From JAHEEL01 sp963700375 (GTDB lineage: Bacteria > Actinomycetota > Acidimicrobiia > Spongiisociales > UBA5794): DNA of 64,000 nucleotides. The notes beneath the pieces are model-generated. The model was not told the origin of the DNA, made no database searches, and saw only the letters and a list, made by a program, of their open reading frames with translations. The DNA is taken from contig CAVOXF010000006.1 of assembly GCA_963700375.1 (NCBI GenBank), positions 124,001 through 188,000 of the forward strand, written 5' to 3'. Position numbers and translations under genes: made by a program. Below are positions 53,234 to 62,759 of the stretch, piece by piece. Each line of letters opens with the position of its first letter. Within the stretch, counting starts at the first letter, position 1.

Positions 53234-53869
53234 TCGCAGCGCCGGACGCTCACGCCATCAAAGCGGATCTCATCCGCACGGTACGATGCGAGCGCGCTCG
53301 CGCGAGATGAACGCGGTGAACCGGACTGGCGCGACCCACACCGCCGTGCGTTCGCCGCCACGCTGAGCAGCGAAGGGAAGACCCGCATCCTCGAGATCGG
53401 CGCCGGACCGGGACACAGCTCCGCCTTCTTCGCCGCCGAGGGATTCAGCGTCGTCGCGACCGACCTCTCCCCCGGCAACGTCGAACGCTGCCTCACGAAG
53501 GGCCTCGATGCCCGAGTCGCGGACTTCACGAATCTCGACTTCCCCGACGAGTCGTTCGACGGCATCTGGGCGCTGAGCTGTCTCATGCATGCCACAGACG
53601 AGGATTTCATGCTGGCAATCGACGAGATGGCGCGGGTCCTCAGCCGCCGCGGCCTCGTGATCGCCGGGATGTGGGGTGGTGATGGGACGGCGGAGACTCT
53701 GGAAGACGACGTCATCGAACCACCCCGGTTCTTCGCGTGGAGAACCGACGGTCACGTCAGAGCGGCGTTCGGTCGCGCATTCGATATCGAGGAGTTCGAG
53801 GTCGTCGACGGACCGCGGGACGATCCGCGAGAAGAGCACTACCAACTCGTGAGGATGAGGAAGCGATGA
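53230..53869 (+). pseudogene. Class I SAM methyltransferase, frameshifted near its N terminus
   Basis: GTG 53230 overlaps the upp stop (GTGA) and reads VIAAPDAHAIKADLIRT. The family continuation RYDASALARDERGEPDWRDP lies in another frame, with the switch near 53280. From there the frame is open to 53869 and contains ILEIGAGPGHSSAFFAAEGF (motif I), VVATDLSPGNVERC and FDGIWALSCLMH. The first ATG in the second frame is 53585, past motif I, so a full enzyme needs the indel repaired. It may be a sequencing error. Substrate is unknown. It ends on the ATL start (ATGA). Confidence 0.72.
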
Positions 53870-54162
53870 AGGGCTTCAGCGAAGAAGTCTCCACCGTATT
53901 GATGCGGCTCAAGCCCGGCGAAGTCGTCTCGTACGGCGACGTCGCCGACGAAGCAGGGTTCCCGGGCGCCGCCCGCGCCGTCGGCAACCTCGTCCGCTCA
54001 ACCCCCGGCCTGCCGTGGTGGCGGGTCGTGGCGAAGTCCGGCCGCCTCGCTCCCGGGTGCGAGCAGCGTCAGGCCGAACTCCTGAGAGGCGAGGGCGTGA
54101 CGATCGTCAACGGTCGCGTCAAACTGAACAGCAAATCGCGGATACGTCTGGAGAAGCCATGA
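53866..54162 (+). CDS. atl: Alkyltransferase-like protein (ATL)
   Basis: The 98-residue MGMT-fold protein has EVVSYGDVADEAGFPGAARA, a DNA-binding helix. At the active site PWWRVVAKSGRL replaces the PCHRV of O6-methylguanine methyltransferases. The missing Cys means it cannot transfer alkyl groups. ATL proteins bind O6-alkylguanine and recruit nucleotide excision repair. It is coupled to the methyltransferase and deoA by 4-base overlaps. Confidence 0.88.
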   Translation: MKGFSEEVSTVLMRLKPGEVVSYGDVADEAGFPGAARAVGNLVRSTPGLPWWRVVAKSGRLAPGCEQRQAELLRGEGVTIVNGRVKLNSKSRIRLEKP

Positions 54163-55469
54163 CCTACAGCATGCCCGAGCTGATCGGAACGAAGCGCGAG
54201 GGCGGGCACCTCACGTCCGACGAACTGGAGTGGATCATCGCCGGCTACACCGCCGACCGGATCCCCGACTACCAGGTTTCAGCGTTCCTGATGGCGGTCA
54301 TCTTCCGCGGGATGAGCAAGGAAGAACTTGCAGCGTGGACCGACGCCATGCTGCATTCGGGCGATGTGCTCGACCTGTCCGGAACAGCCATGCCAAAGGT
54401 CGACAAACACTCCACCGGTGGCGTCGGCGACAAGATCAGCATCCCGCTCGCCCCGCTGGTCACCGCGTGCGGCGTGGCAGTTCCCATGATGTCCGGCCGG
54501 GGCCTCGGTCATACCGGTGGAACGCTCGACAAACTCGAGACCATCCCGGGGTTCAAGACCCGGCTCGATCCCGACGACTTCGCTCGGCAACTCGAAGAAC
54601 TCGGCCTGGTCCTCGCCGGCCAGTCAGAAACGCTGGTCCCGGCCGACCGCCGGATCTACGCGCTGCGCGATGCGAGCGGTACCGTCCCGGCGATCCCCCT
54701 GATCGCCTCATCGATCATGTCGAAGAAGCTCGCCGAAGACCTCGACGGCCTCGTCCTCGACGTCAAGATCGGTGCCGGCGCCTTCATGAAGGACTTGGAG
54801 TCGGGGACCGAACTGGCCCAGACCATGGTGGGAATCGGGCAATCCCACGACACACCGGTCGTCGGGTTCCTCACCGACATGGACCAGCCGTTGGGTACGG
54901 AGGTCGGGAACGCCAACGAGATGCTCGAGTCGATCGCAATCCTCCGGGGTGAAGGCCCTCCGGACACAACCGAACTCACGTACCGGCTCGGGGAGGAGAT
55001 GCTGATCCTCGGAGGCGTCGCGTCCGACCGTAGTGAGGCTCGCGCCCGGCTCGAAGAGGCGGTCACCTCAGGCTCCGGCCTCGAGGTGTTCGCCAGAGTC
55101 ATCGAGGCGCAGGGCGGCGATCCCGCCGTCCTGGACAACCCGTCGCTTCTGCCGTCGGCGGATCGGGTTCACACCGTCGTCGCCGACCGCGACGGATTCG
55201 TCGAGCGGTGCGATGCGCTCGCTGTGGGACGCGCCGCCGTGCGCCTCGGCGCCGGCCGCCAGGCGAAGGAGGATGACATCGACCCCGGAGTCGGGATCAC
55301 CATTCACGCCAAAGTCGGCGCCGCGGTCGCACCGGGCGATGCTCTCGGCACCGTCCGGTACAACACCGACAGCCAACTCGCCGCGTGTCTGCCGGTCCTC
55401 GAGTCCGCTTGGATCGTCAACGACGAACCCCGGCCGCCCCGTCCCCTCATCCTTGGAGAGGTCAAATGA
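54159..55469 (+). CDS. deoA: Thymidine (pyrimidine nucleoside) phosphorylase
   Basis: The enzyme splits thymidine, and in some bacteria uridine, into base and sugar 1-phosphate. Motifs include PKVDKHSTGGVGDKISI, MSGRGLGHTGGTLDKLE and SSIMSKKLAEDLDGLVLDVK. The C-terminal domain is at about 340-436. ATG 54159 (ATGA overlap) gives 436 residues, the family's length. Confidence 0.95.
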   Translation: MTYSMPELIGTKREGGHLTSDELEWIIAGYTADRIPDYQVSAFLMAVIFRGMSKEELAAWTDAMLHSGDVLDLSGTAMPKVDKHSTGGVGDKISIPLAPLVTACGVAVPMMSGRGLGHTGGTLDKLETIPGFKTRLDPDDFARQLEELGLVLAGQSETLVPADRRIYALRDASGTVPAIPLIASSIMSKKLAEDLDGLVLDVKIGAGAFMKDLESGTELAQTMVGIGQSHDTPVVGFLTDMDQPLGTEVGNANEMLESIAILRGEGPPDTTELTYRLGEEMLILGGVASDRSEARARLEEAVTSGSGLEVFARVIEAQGGDPAVLDNPSLLPSADRVHTVVADRDGFVERCDALAVGRAAVRLGAGRQAKEDDIDPGVGITIHAKVGAAVAPGDALGTVRYNTDSQLAACLPVLESAWIVNDEPRPPRPLILGEVK

Positions 55470-56293
55470 GCTACGAACAACTGGAAGAAGCGGCGGCGGC
55501 AATCGCCGAGCGCACCCGCCACGCCCGTCACAACGCTGCTGTTGTGCTGGGCTCCGGGTTGAGCAGCTACGCGGCATCCCTGGATGACGCCATTGAAATC
55601 CCCTACTCCGACATCCCCCATTTCCCGGAGCCGCGTGTCGTCGGCCACGGGGGCAGCCTCTTCTCGGTGCCGGTAGGGGACGGAGCGGTCTTGCTGTTCG
55701 CCGGCCGCGTCCACACCTATGAGGGATGGTCGCTCGAGGAAGTCGTCTTCGGTGTCCGGACCGCTGCCCTGGCAGGCGCGACGTCGGTTCTGCTCACGAA
55801 TGCGGCAGGCGGCCTCGGCGAAGGTCTCGCACCCGGCGATCTGGTTGCGATCCGGGACCACCTCAACTGCACCGCGCGCAACCCGCTCGTCGGCTTCAAC
55901 GACGATCGACTCGGACCACGATTCCCCGACATGAGCGAGGTGTACTCGCTCCGGCTCCGCGACCTGATGAAGCAGGCGTTCGAGATAGCCGGCGTGACCT
56001 ACCACGAGGGCGTCTACGCCTGGTTCCTGGGCCCGAGCTACGAGACACCGGCCGAGATCGAGATGGTGCGGCGGATCGGTGGCGACCTCGTCGGCATGTC
56101 GACGGTGCCGGAGGCCATCGCGCTGAACCACATGGGCGTCGGCGTGGCGGGCATCTCGCTTGTCACGAACTATGCCGCCGGCATCACCGATTCACCCCTC
56201 TCTCACGAGGAAGTGACGGAGACGGCGACCGAGGCGCGCGGGCGTTTTACGGCCGTACTCGACGCTCTCCTTCCGATGCTCGTCGAGGCGTAG
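55466..56293 (+). CDS. punA: Purine-nucleoside phosphorylase (trimeric, class I)
   Basis: PNP splits inosine and guanosine to base and ribose 1-phosphate. It shows VVLGSGLSSYA, the phosphate-site histidines in GHGGSLF and GRVHTYEGW, TNAAGGLGEG, YETPAEIEMVR, GMSTVPEAIALNHMG and VTNYAAGITD (the base-binding Asn). This fits the low-molecular-weight trimeric 6-oxopurine type. 275 residues. It closes the salvage operon; cdd lies about 5 kb away on the other strand. Confidence 0.94.
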   Translation: MSYEQLEEAAAAIAERTRHARHNAAVVLGSGLSSYAASLDDAIEIPYSDIPHFPEPRVVGHGGSLFSVPVGDGAVLLFAGRVHTYEGWSLEEVVFGVRTAALAGATSVLLTNAAGGLGEGLAPGDLVAIRDHLNCTARNPLVGFNDDRLGPRFPDMSEVYSLRLRDLMKQAFEIAGVTYHEGVYAWFLGPSYETPAEIEMVRRIGGDLVGMSTVPEAIALNHMGVGVAGISLVTNYAAGITDSPLSHEEVTETATEARGRFTAVLDALLPMLVEA

Positions 56294-56302
56294 CCGCGGT
56301 TT

Positions 56303-56332
56303 TTGAGTCTGCGCTCAAAGTTGAGGTATCAT
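56303..56332 (+). promoter_or_regulatory. Candidate promoter of etfBA
   Basis: TTGAGT (56303-56308) and TATCAT (56327-56332) are 18 bases apart, about 32 bases upstream of the etfB start. The -35 side also carries a TTGAG-N6-CTCAA dyad, a possible operator. AAGGAG before ATG 56364 is the ribosome binding site. Confidence 0.6.
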
Positions 56333-56363
56333 CCTGGTACTCGACGCAAGGAGCGATACCGTC

Positions 56364-57140
56364 ATGAGAATCGCGGTCTGTGTGAAGCAGATCCCAGACC
56401 CGGCGACGCCCTACAAGCTTGCTCCGGACACCCACCGCGTGGAGCGTCCGAATGATCAAGTACTCGACGACACCGACCGATTCGGTGTCGAGGTCGGGCT
56501 CCGACTCGCCGAAGGGGACGACGGTTCAGTAACGCTGTTCTCGATGTCGCCCTCCGGGTCCCTCCAGGGAATCCGGCAGGCCCTCGCCATGGGGGCAGAC
56601 AAGGCGGTCATCATCGACGATGCCACCCTGGCCGGGTCCGATGCATTGACCACAGCTCGGATCCTTGCGGCGGCGATCGATCGGGAGGGTTTCGACCTGG
56701 TAGTCGCCGGCACCGAGTCAACCGACGGGTACACCGGCGTCGTGCCCCAGCAGATCGCTGAGCTGCTCGACCTGCCATCGCTCACGTTTGCCCGCAAGGT
56801 CGATGTCGCCGACGGCGTCGTGCGGATCGAGCAGCAGACCTCCGACGGCTATGACGTCGTGGAAGCACCGCTTCCCGCCCTGCTCTCGGTGACCTCCGGC
56901 GTCGTCGAACCCCGCTACCCCACGTTCAAAGGGATCATGGGAGCCAAGAAGAAGCCGATCGACGTGCTCACGGCGGAGGATCTCGGGTTCACCGCCGACC
57001 AGGTTGGCGACGCCGGAGCGGGCCAGACGATCACGTCCGTCGACATCGTCCCCACGAGGGAAGCGGGAGAGATCGTTGAGGACGACGGTGAGGGCTACCT
57101 CAGGATCGTCGCCCTTCTAGAACAGGCGAAGGTGATCTAG
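56364..57140 (+). CDS. etfB: Electron transfer flavoprotein beta subunit
   Basis: EtfB with EtfA takes electrons from acyl-CoA and other dehydrogenases to the respiratory chain. MRIAVCVKQIPDPATPYKLA is the typical start, DLVVAGTESTDGYTGVVPQQ binds AMP/FAD, and the C-terminal IVALLEQAKVI is present. 258 residues. etfA follows directly. Confidence 0.95.
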   Translation: MRIAVCVKQIPDPATPYKLAPDTHRVERPNDQVLDDTDRFGVEVGLRLAEGDDGSVTLFSMSPSGSLQGIRQALAMGADKAVIIDDATLAGSDALTTARILAAAIDREGFDLVVAGTESTDGYTGVVPQQIAELLDLPSLTFARKVDVADGVVRIEQQTSDGYDVVEAPLPALLSVTSGVVEPRYPTFKGIMGAKKKPIDVLTAEDLGFTADQVGDAGAGQTITSVDIVPTREAGEIVEDDGEGYLRIVALLEQAKVI

Positions 57141-58088
57141 ATGGCTACCTGGGTATTCAGCGAGGAGACCGACGGACACGCGTCGGCTGCCGCACTCGAA
57201 CTCCTCACCAAGGCTCGGTCCATCGGGGAGGCGTCGGTGTTCCACATCGGTGCCGGCAGCGCTGCCGCCTTCGAAGAGCTGGGGGAACACGGAGCGACGA
57301 CGGTCTACCACTTCCCGACCGACGACCACATGCCGTCCGCTGCCGCAGCGGCCGCACTCGCCACGCTGGTCGAGGAACACGGCATCGAACTGCTGTTGTT
57401 CGGTATGAACACCACCGACCGTGACGTCGGCGGTCGGCTCTCGGCCCGGCTCGGACGACCGGTACTCGGCAACGCCGTTGATGTCAGCGCCGATGGTGCC
57501 GTGCGCGTGACGAGCGAAATCCTCGGCGGTACGCAGGCCGTCGTCACAGAGTTCACGGGACCCGCGCCGGCGCTGGTCTTCGTTCGGCCGAAGGCATTTG
57601 CCGCCGAGCCGTCCGACGGTGGTGCCCCCACCGTGGTCCCCGTTGCCGTGCCCGATGTCGGGCGATCGGGAACAGCGATCGTCGTTGAGTCGCACGTCGA
57701 AGAGAGCGAGGGCCCGGACCTCGAGGCGGCAGCGATCGTCGTTGCCGGTGGACGCGGCGTCGGCGGTGAGGCGAAGTGGGCGGTGGTCGAAGACCTTGCG
57801 TCACAACTCGGCGCGGCCGTCGGAGCCACGCGTGCCGTCATCGACGCGGGTTGGGTACCTTCTCGACTCCAGGTCGGGCAGACCGGCAAGACCGTGAAGC
57901 CCTCGGTCTATATCGCAGTGGGAGTTTCCGGCGCGATGCAGCATCTCGTTGGTATGAAGGACTCCGGCGTGATCATCGCGGTGAACAAAGACGTCGAAGC
58001 CCCGATCTTCGCCGTCGCCGACCTCGGTATCGTCGGGGACCTCCACCAGGTCCTGCCGAAACTGACGGAGGCGCTGAAGGCGCGGTAG
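57141..58088 (+). CDS. etfA: Electron transfer flavoprotein alpha subunit
   Basis: EtfA binds FAD. The FAD-binding C-terminal half has IVVAGGRGVGGEAKWAVVED, VGATRAVIDAGWVPSRLQVG, QTGKTVKPSVYIAVGVSGAM and VAVNKD-type INVNKDVEAPIFAVAD (here IIAVNKDVEAPIF). 315 residues. It abuts etfB with no gap and ends facing kup. Confidence 0.95.
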   Translation: MATWVFSEETDGHASAAALELLTKARSIGEASVFHIGAGSAAAFEELGEHGATTVYHFPTDDHMPSAAAAAALATLVEEHGIELLLFGMNTTDRDVGGRLSARLGRPVLGNAVDVSADGAVRVTSEILGGTQAVVTEFTGPAPALVFVRPKAFAAEPSDGGAPTVVPVAVPDVGRSGTAIVVESHVEESEGPDLEAAAIVVAGGRGVGGEAKWAVVEDLASQLGAAVGATRAVIDAGWVPSRLQVGQTGKTVKPSVYIAVGVSGAMQHLVGMKDSGVIIAVNKDVEAPIFAVADLGIVGDLHQVLPKLTEALKAR

Positions 58089-58107
58089 ACCGGTTCGGCA
58101 GTCCGTT

Positions 58108-58131
58108 CGGCGGGAAGGCACCCCTCCGCCG
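58108..58131. terminator. Possible bidirectional terminator between etfA and kup
   Basis: CGGCGG (58108-58113) and CCGCCG (58126-58131) form a 6-bp stem around a 12-base loop, in the 48-bp gap between convergent genes. Weak because the stem is short and no T run follows. Confidence 0.35.
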
Positions 58132-58136
58132 TCGGA

Positions 58137-60029
58137 TCAGATTTCCACGTTCACACCGATCTCCAGCGAGCGCTCCGGCGGCAAATGGAAGAAGCGGACG
58201 GCATTCATCGCGTTCCTCATCATCAACGCGAACAGCTTCTCGCGCCAGATGGCCATGCCGGGCCGGACTGTTGCGAGCACTGTCTCTCTGCCGAGGACGT
58301 ACACCGTGTCGGTCGGATCGATTCCAAAGCCGGACCGGATGATGTCCCCGAGGGCGGCCGGCACATTGGGATACTCCATGAACCCATATCGCAGAATGAC
58401 CTGGTAGAAGCCGAAACCCAGGTCCCAGACACCCGAGCGCTCCGCACGGTGGATTCGCGGAACGTCTTCGGTCGTCACCGAGAGGACGACAACCCTCTCG
58501 TGGAGCACTTCGTTGAGCCGTAGGTTGGCGAGCATGGCCGGCGGGGTCGTTCCCGCGTGCGAATACATGTAGACGGCGGTGCCAGGCACTCGCCCTGGAC
58601 TCGTCTTGGCGACGGACCCGACGAATCGCTCGATGGGTAGGTCGTCCTGCCGCAGGCGGGCGGCGAGGAGTTGCCTGCCCTTCTTCCAGGTCGTCATGAG
58701 CGTGAAGATCCCGATTCCGACAACCAGCGGGAACCACCCGCCGTCGGGAATCTTGAACAGGTTCGCCCCGAAGTACGCCAGGTCCACGACGAGGAAGCCT
58801 CCGACGACGAGGCCGGCCCGTCCCACCGACCAGCCCCACGCCTCTCGCATCACGACGAAGATCAGGAGGGTCGTGATCACCATCGTCATTGATACGGCTA
58901 CACCGTACGCGGCTGCGAGCGCGCTCGACGATCGAAAGCCGACGACGAGGCCGACGGCCGCGAACATCAAACCCCAGTTCACGGCCGGGACGTAGACCTG
59001 GCCCGACTCGGACGCCGAGGTGTGAAGAATCCGCATCCGCGGCAGGTAGCCGAGATGGATGGCCTGCATCGTCAGCGAGAAGGCGCCCGAGATGAGTGCC
59101 TGAGAGGCGATGATGGTCGCGCCGGTCGCCACGATCACCAATGGCCATACGGCCCAACCGGGCGCCATGAGGTAGAAGGGATTGGCGATCCCGTCCGGGT
59201 TGTCGAGCAGGAACGCTCCCTGGCCAAAGTAGGTGAGCACCAGGGTGGGGAACACAATCACGTACCACGACGCCTCGATCGGTGCCTTGCCGAAGTGTCC
59301 CATGTCGGCATAGAGCGCCTCACTCCCCGTCACGACGAGAAACACGGATCCGAGCGCCAGAAAACCATTCAGCCCGTTGTTGACAAAGAACTGAATCGCG
59401 TGCACCGGGTTGAGGGCTGCCAGGACGTTCGGATTCCCGAAGATGTGCGGCAGACCGAGGACCGCCAGGACCGAGAACCAGACGACCATCACCGGTCCGA
59501 AGATCCGCCCGACAGTCCCGGTCCCGTGCCGTTGGATGACGAAGAGACCGACGAGGATCACCGATGCAATCGGGAGGATGTACGGCTCGAGAACGGGAGT
59601 TGCCACCTGAATGCCTTCCACCGCCGAGAGAACCGAGATCGCCGGGGTGATCATGCCGTCTCCATAGAGCAGCGCCGTGCCGAACAACCCAAGCATGATG
59701 AGGACCCAGCGACGTCGACCGGGCAAGCCTCGCGTCGTGGGAATGACGAGTGAGGTCAACGCGAAGATGCCTCCCTCACCTTCGTTGTCGGCACGCATCA
59801 CGACGGTCAGATACTTGATCGACACCACGATCACGAGCGACCAGAACACGAGAGAAAGCACACCGAGGATGTTCTCCTGCATCACCGCCAAGTCGTGACC
59901 TTCGAATGACTCGCGCAACGCGTACAGGGGACTCGTCCCGATATCGCCATACACGACACCGAGCGCGCCGAGCGACATAGCCGCCAAATATGCCGGCCGT
60001 CTCAACGAAGCTGTGTCACGTTCCGGCAT
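58137..60029 (-). CDS. kup: KUP/HAK/KT-type potassium transporter
   Basis: Kup imports K+ with H+. The first segments read LGALGVVYGDIGTSPLYALR, then ADNEGEGGIFALTSLV and LLYGDGMITPAISVLSAVEG, all family signatures. About 12 membrane segments span residues 15-450, followed by a cytosolic C-terminal domain of about 180 residues. 630 residues is normal. The 235-bp gap behind it (60030-60264) has no recognisable riboswitch or gene. Confidence 0.95.
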   Translation of the reverse strand: MPERDTASLRRPAYLAAMSLGALGVVYGDIGTSPLYALRESFEGHDLAVMQENILGVLSLVFWSLVIVVSIKYLTVVMRADNEGEGGIFALTSLVIPTTRGLPGRRRWVLIMLGLFGTALLYGDGMITPAISVLSAVEGIQVATPVLEPYILPIASVILVGLFVIQRHGTGTVGRIFGPVMVVWFSVLAVLGLPHIFGNPNVLAALNPVHAIQFFVNNGLNGFLALGSVFLVVTGSEALYADMGHFGKAPIEASWYVIVFPTLVLTYFGQGAFLLDNPDGIANPFYLMAPGWAVWPLVIVATGATIIASQALISGAFSLTMQAIHLGYLPRMRILHTSASESGQVYVPAVNWGLMFAAVGLVVGFRSSSALAAAYGVAVSMTMVITTLLIFVVMREAWGWSVGRAGLVVGGFLVVDLAYFGANLFKIPDGGWFPLVVGIGIFTLMTTWKKGRQLLAARLRQDDLPIERFVGSVAKTSPGRVPGTAVYMYSHAGTTPPAMLANLRLNEVLHERVVVLSVTTEDVPRIHRAERSGVWDLGFGFYQVILRYGFMEYPNVPAALGDIIRSGFGIDPTDTVYVLGRETVLATVRPGMAIWREKLFALMMRNAMNAVRFFHLPPERSLEIGVNVEI

Positions 60030-60264
60030 TGGATCCTGCGATTATCCGTGCGCCGCGGACCGTCCGGGGTCGAACCCGCCCAGTCTACCCGAGCCCCTCG
60101 AGATGGATCCCTCGACACGCGGCGCGGCACCTGCGGGGTGTGCCTCTGGCGTCGGTCACATGGTGAACGAAGGACGATCCCGGCGACGCTCCGTTCGGAG
60201 AACCCGCTTTCCTGCGGTCAGGTCGAATACTTCGCTGCGGCACGGTCGGGGACGCGTCCGGCTA

Positions 60265-61236
60265 TCAGAGCCAGCCGCTTCGCCGGAACATGTGGTGGAG
60301 AACGGCGGCGATCGCGACCATGACGACGACCACCATGCCGAAACCCCATGGCTCAGTCGCCCCGGGAATTCGCGTGAAGTTCATGCCGAAGACGCCGGCG
60401 ATCAGGGTGGGCACCGCCGCGACGGCGACCCATGCGGAAATGCGACGCATGTCCTCGTTCTGCCGGACGCTGACCTGGGCGAGATTCGCGTCGAGAATGC
60501 TCGTGAGGAGTTCACGGAACGAGGCGACCTCCTGAGAAATGCGCAAGAGATGGTCGTGGACGTCGCGCAGGTACTCCAGCAACTCGTCGCTGATGTAGCT
60601 GTGGTGACCCTTGGAAAGGCGTGCTACAGGATCGATCAACGAACTGACGGCCTGCTGAAACTCGAGGACCTCGCGTTTGAGGAAGTAGATCCGCTCGGCC
60701 GGGTTCGTCCGGTCAGAGGAGAAGACGTCCTTCTCGAGCTCGCTGATGTCCTTGTCGAGCCCTTCGACGACCGGGATGTATCCATCGACGACGGCATCGA
60801 GAATGCCGTAGAGAACGGCAGAGGGACCAAGACCGAGGGTTGGTGGATCGGATTCGAGCCGTTGTCTGACCGCCGTGAGCGGCGCCGCAGCGCCGTGACG
60901 AACAACCACGATGAACTCGGTGCCGAGCAGCACGAGAATCTCGCCGAATTCGACCGCTTCCTCGTCGTCGAGGTATCTGGCCGTCTTGAGTACGGTGAGA
61001 ATCGAGTCGTCGTACAGATCGAGTTTCGGACGCTGATGCGCCACGAGCGCGTCTTCGACCGCCATCTCATGGAAGTCGAATTCGGCCGTGGCGTCCGCGA
61101 ACTCCTCCTCCGTGGGTTCGTAGAGGCCGAGCCACACGTAGCCGCCCGATCGGGCGGCAGCGGATCGAGAACCACGGATGGGGAGCGATCCGGCGACTCG
61201 GCGTCCATTCTCGTACACGGCACAATCGACAATCAC
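60265..61236 (-). CDS. corA: CorA-type Mg2+/Co2+ transporter
   Basis: CorA is a pentameric Mg2+ channel. The large cytosolic domain (VWLGLYEPTEEEFADATAEF) precedes two membrane segments at the C terminus, with the signature GMN in VFGMNFTRIPG and the basic end FRRSGWL. GTG 61236 (VIVDCAVYENGRR) is chosen as the family start; it gives 323 residues. A longer frame from 61269 is possible. The ribosome binding site is weak. Confidence 0.92.
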   Translation of the reverse strand: MIVDCAVYENGRRVAGSLPIRGSRSAAARSGGYVWLGLYEPTEEEFADATAEFDFHEMAVEDALVAHQRPKLDLYDDSILTVLKTARYLDDEEAVEFGEILVLLGTEFIVVVRHGAAAPLTAVRQRLESDPPTLGLGPSAVLYGILDAVVDGYIPVVEGLDKDISELEKDVFSSDRTNPAERIYFLKREVLEFQQAVSSLIDPVARLSKGHHSYISDELLEYLRDVHDHLLRISQEVASFRELLTSILDANLAQVSVRQNEDMRRISAWVAVAAVPTLIAGVFGMNFTRIPGATEPWGFGMVVVVMVAIAAVLHHMFRRSGWL

Positions 61237-61326
61237 TGCACCATTGTCGCACCCCGCCACGAGTACCACCGGCAGAAGACTGCGCCCAACGCCGAACCGA
61301 TCCAGCCGATCTCCTGCGACGCCGCC

Positions 61327-61719
61327 CTACCGGAGATCCTCCGGGCCGAACGATCGCGGGAGCAGCTCTTCCAACGTGTACTCCACCGGCTCTCCGGCAT
61401 CGTCGGTGAGGATCACGCGGCATACGTTGAACTCGCGCATGATCTGGCGGCAGTTGCCGCACGGGGAGCAGGCGTCGCCGTCGAGACACGTCACCGCGAC
61501 GGTGTCGATCTCACGAACGCCTTGGGCGGCGGCGGTGGTGATCGCGTTCGCCTCCGCGCAGATCGAGGCGCCGTATGCGGCGTTCTCGATGTTGCAGCCC
61601 CGGTACTCCCGTCCATCGGTCGCGACGACGACGGCGCCGACGCGGTAGTGGCTGTATGGCGAATACGAATGAACGGCAGCGAGGCGGGCTTCGTCGATGA
61701 GGCGGTGCGCTTCCATCAT
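61327..61719 (-). CDS. cdd: Cytidine deaminase
   Basis: Cdd converts cytidine and deoxycytidine to uridine and deoxyuridine. It is the short, tetrameric type with three Cys zinc ligands: CAEANAI and PCGNCRQI. SYSPYSHYRVGAVVVATDGR and GCNIENAAYG are substrate motifs. 130 residues. Its start overlaps the ftsY stop (ATGATG), so it is in the smc-ftsY transcription unit. Confidence 0.95.
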   Translation of the reverse strand: MMEAHRLIDEARLAAVHSYSPYSHYRVGAVVVATDGREYRGCNIENAAYGASICAEANAITTAAAQGVREIDTVAVTCLDGDACSPCGNCRQIMREFNVCRVILTDDAGEPVEYTLEELLPRSFGPEDLR

Positions 61720-62735
61720 GGCTCCAGAAGGGCTTCGATGAACTCTCTCGGCTCGAATGGTACGAGGTCGTTGACGCCTTCGCCGACACCGATGAACTTC
61801 ACGGGGATATCGAGTTCCTGCTCGACCGCGATGGCGACCCCTCCTCGTGCGGTCCCGTCGAGCTTGGTGAGGACGATTCCCGTGACACCGACCGCCGCGG
61901 CGAAGCTTCGAGCCTGCCCGATTCCGTTCTGGCCGGTGGTCCCATCGAGTACGAGCAGCACCTCGCCGATCGTCCCGGCCTCACGCTGCAACACCCGGGC
62001 GACCTTGCCGAGTTCATCCATCAGGTTGGACTTCGAGTGGAGCCGACCGGCGGTGTCGACGAGCACCACATCGGCGCCGGACGTCTTGGCAGACTGGTAG
62101 GCGTCGTACGCGACTGCCGCCGGGTCTGAACCTGCAGCTCCGGACACCACCTCGACGCCGACACGGGCGGCCCACGTGCGCAGTTGCTCGTCTGCAGCCG
62201 CACGGAACGTGTCGGCAGCCCCGAGCACGGCGGTTCGACCGTTCTGTTCGACGAGTCCCGCAATCTTGGCGATCGACGTGGTCTTTCCGGTCCCGTTCAC
62301 CCCGACGACGAGGATCACGGCAGGGTCTCCCTCGAGGTGGAGCGATCGGTCACGGCCGGAAAGCCGATCGATGAGCGACTCTTCGAGAAGGACCCGCGCC
62401 TCGCCTCCGTCACTCGGCTTCTTCGCCCGTACGTCTTCGACGGTCGCCGTGGAAGTGCTCACGCCAACGTCTGCAGCGATGAGGGTCTCTTCGAGCTCAT
62501 CCCAGAAGGCGTCGTCGAGCGCCTCCGAACGCAGGAGTGCGCCGAGCCGGCCTCCAATGGCGGAACGGGTCTTCGATAGCTGCGTCTTGAGACCCGGCTG
62601 TGGTGCCTGCACGGCCGCTGGAGTCGACGTCGGAGTGGGCGTCGACTTCGTCCGCGATCGAACGGTCAGGACGACCGCGACAACTGCCACGACCGCGACA
62701 ACCGCCACGAGCAGAATCAACAGATTGGCGTTCAC
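61716..62735 (-). CDS. ftsY: Signal recognition particle receptor FtsY
   Basis: FtsY docks SRP-ribosome complexes at the membrane. It begins with a hydrophobic segment (LLILLVAVVAVVAVVAVVLT) and a Thr/Pro linker in place of the acidic A domain of E. coli. The N domain and G domain follow: VVGVNGTGKTTSIAKIAGLV, LGAADTFRAAADEQLRTWA and DTAGRLHSKSNLM. 339 residues. It follows smc, a conserved pair. Confidence 0.96.
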   Translation of the reverse strand: MNANLLILLVAVVAVVAVVAVVLTVRSRTKSTPTPTSTPAAVQAPQPGLKTQLSKTRSAIGGRLGALLRSEALDDAFWDELEETLIAADVGVSTSTATVEDVRAKKPSDGGEARVLLEESLIDRLSGRDRSLHLEGDPAVILVVGVNGTGKTTSIAKIAGLVEQNGRTAVLGAADTFRAAADEQLRTWAARVGVEVVSGAAGSDPAAVAYDAYQSAKTSGADVVLVDTAGRLHSKSNLMDELGKVARVLQREAGTIGEVLLVLDGTTGQNGIGQARSFAAAVGVTGIVLTKLDGTARGGVAIAVEQELDIPVKFIGVGEGVNDLVPFEPREFIEALLEP

Positions 62736-62759
62736 GAATTCTCCTTGCGACCGCAGAAC

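Noticed and set aside
60041..60090. Possible tRNA on the minus strand (GGTTCGACCC text)
   Set aside because: The T-stem does not pair properly, and no acceptor, D or anticodon arm can be drawn.
60030..60264. c-di-AMP (ydaO-type) riboswitch ahead of kup
   Set aside because: Position would suit it, but I do not see the conserved ydaO core. A covariance-model search would decide.
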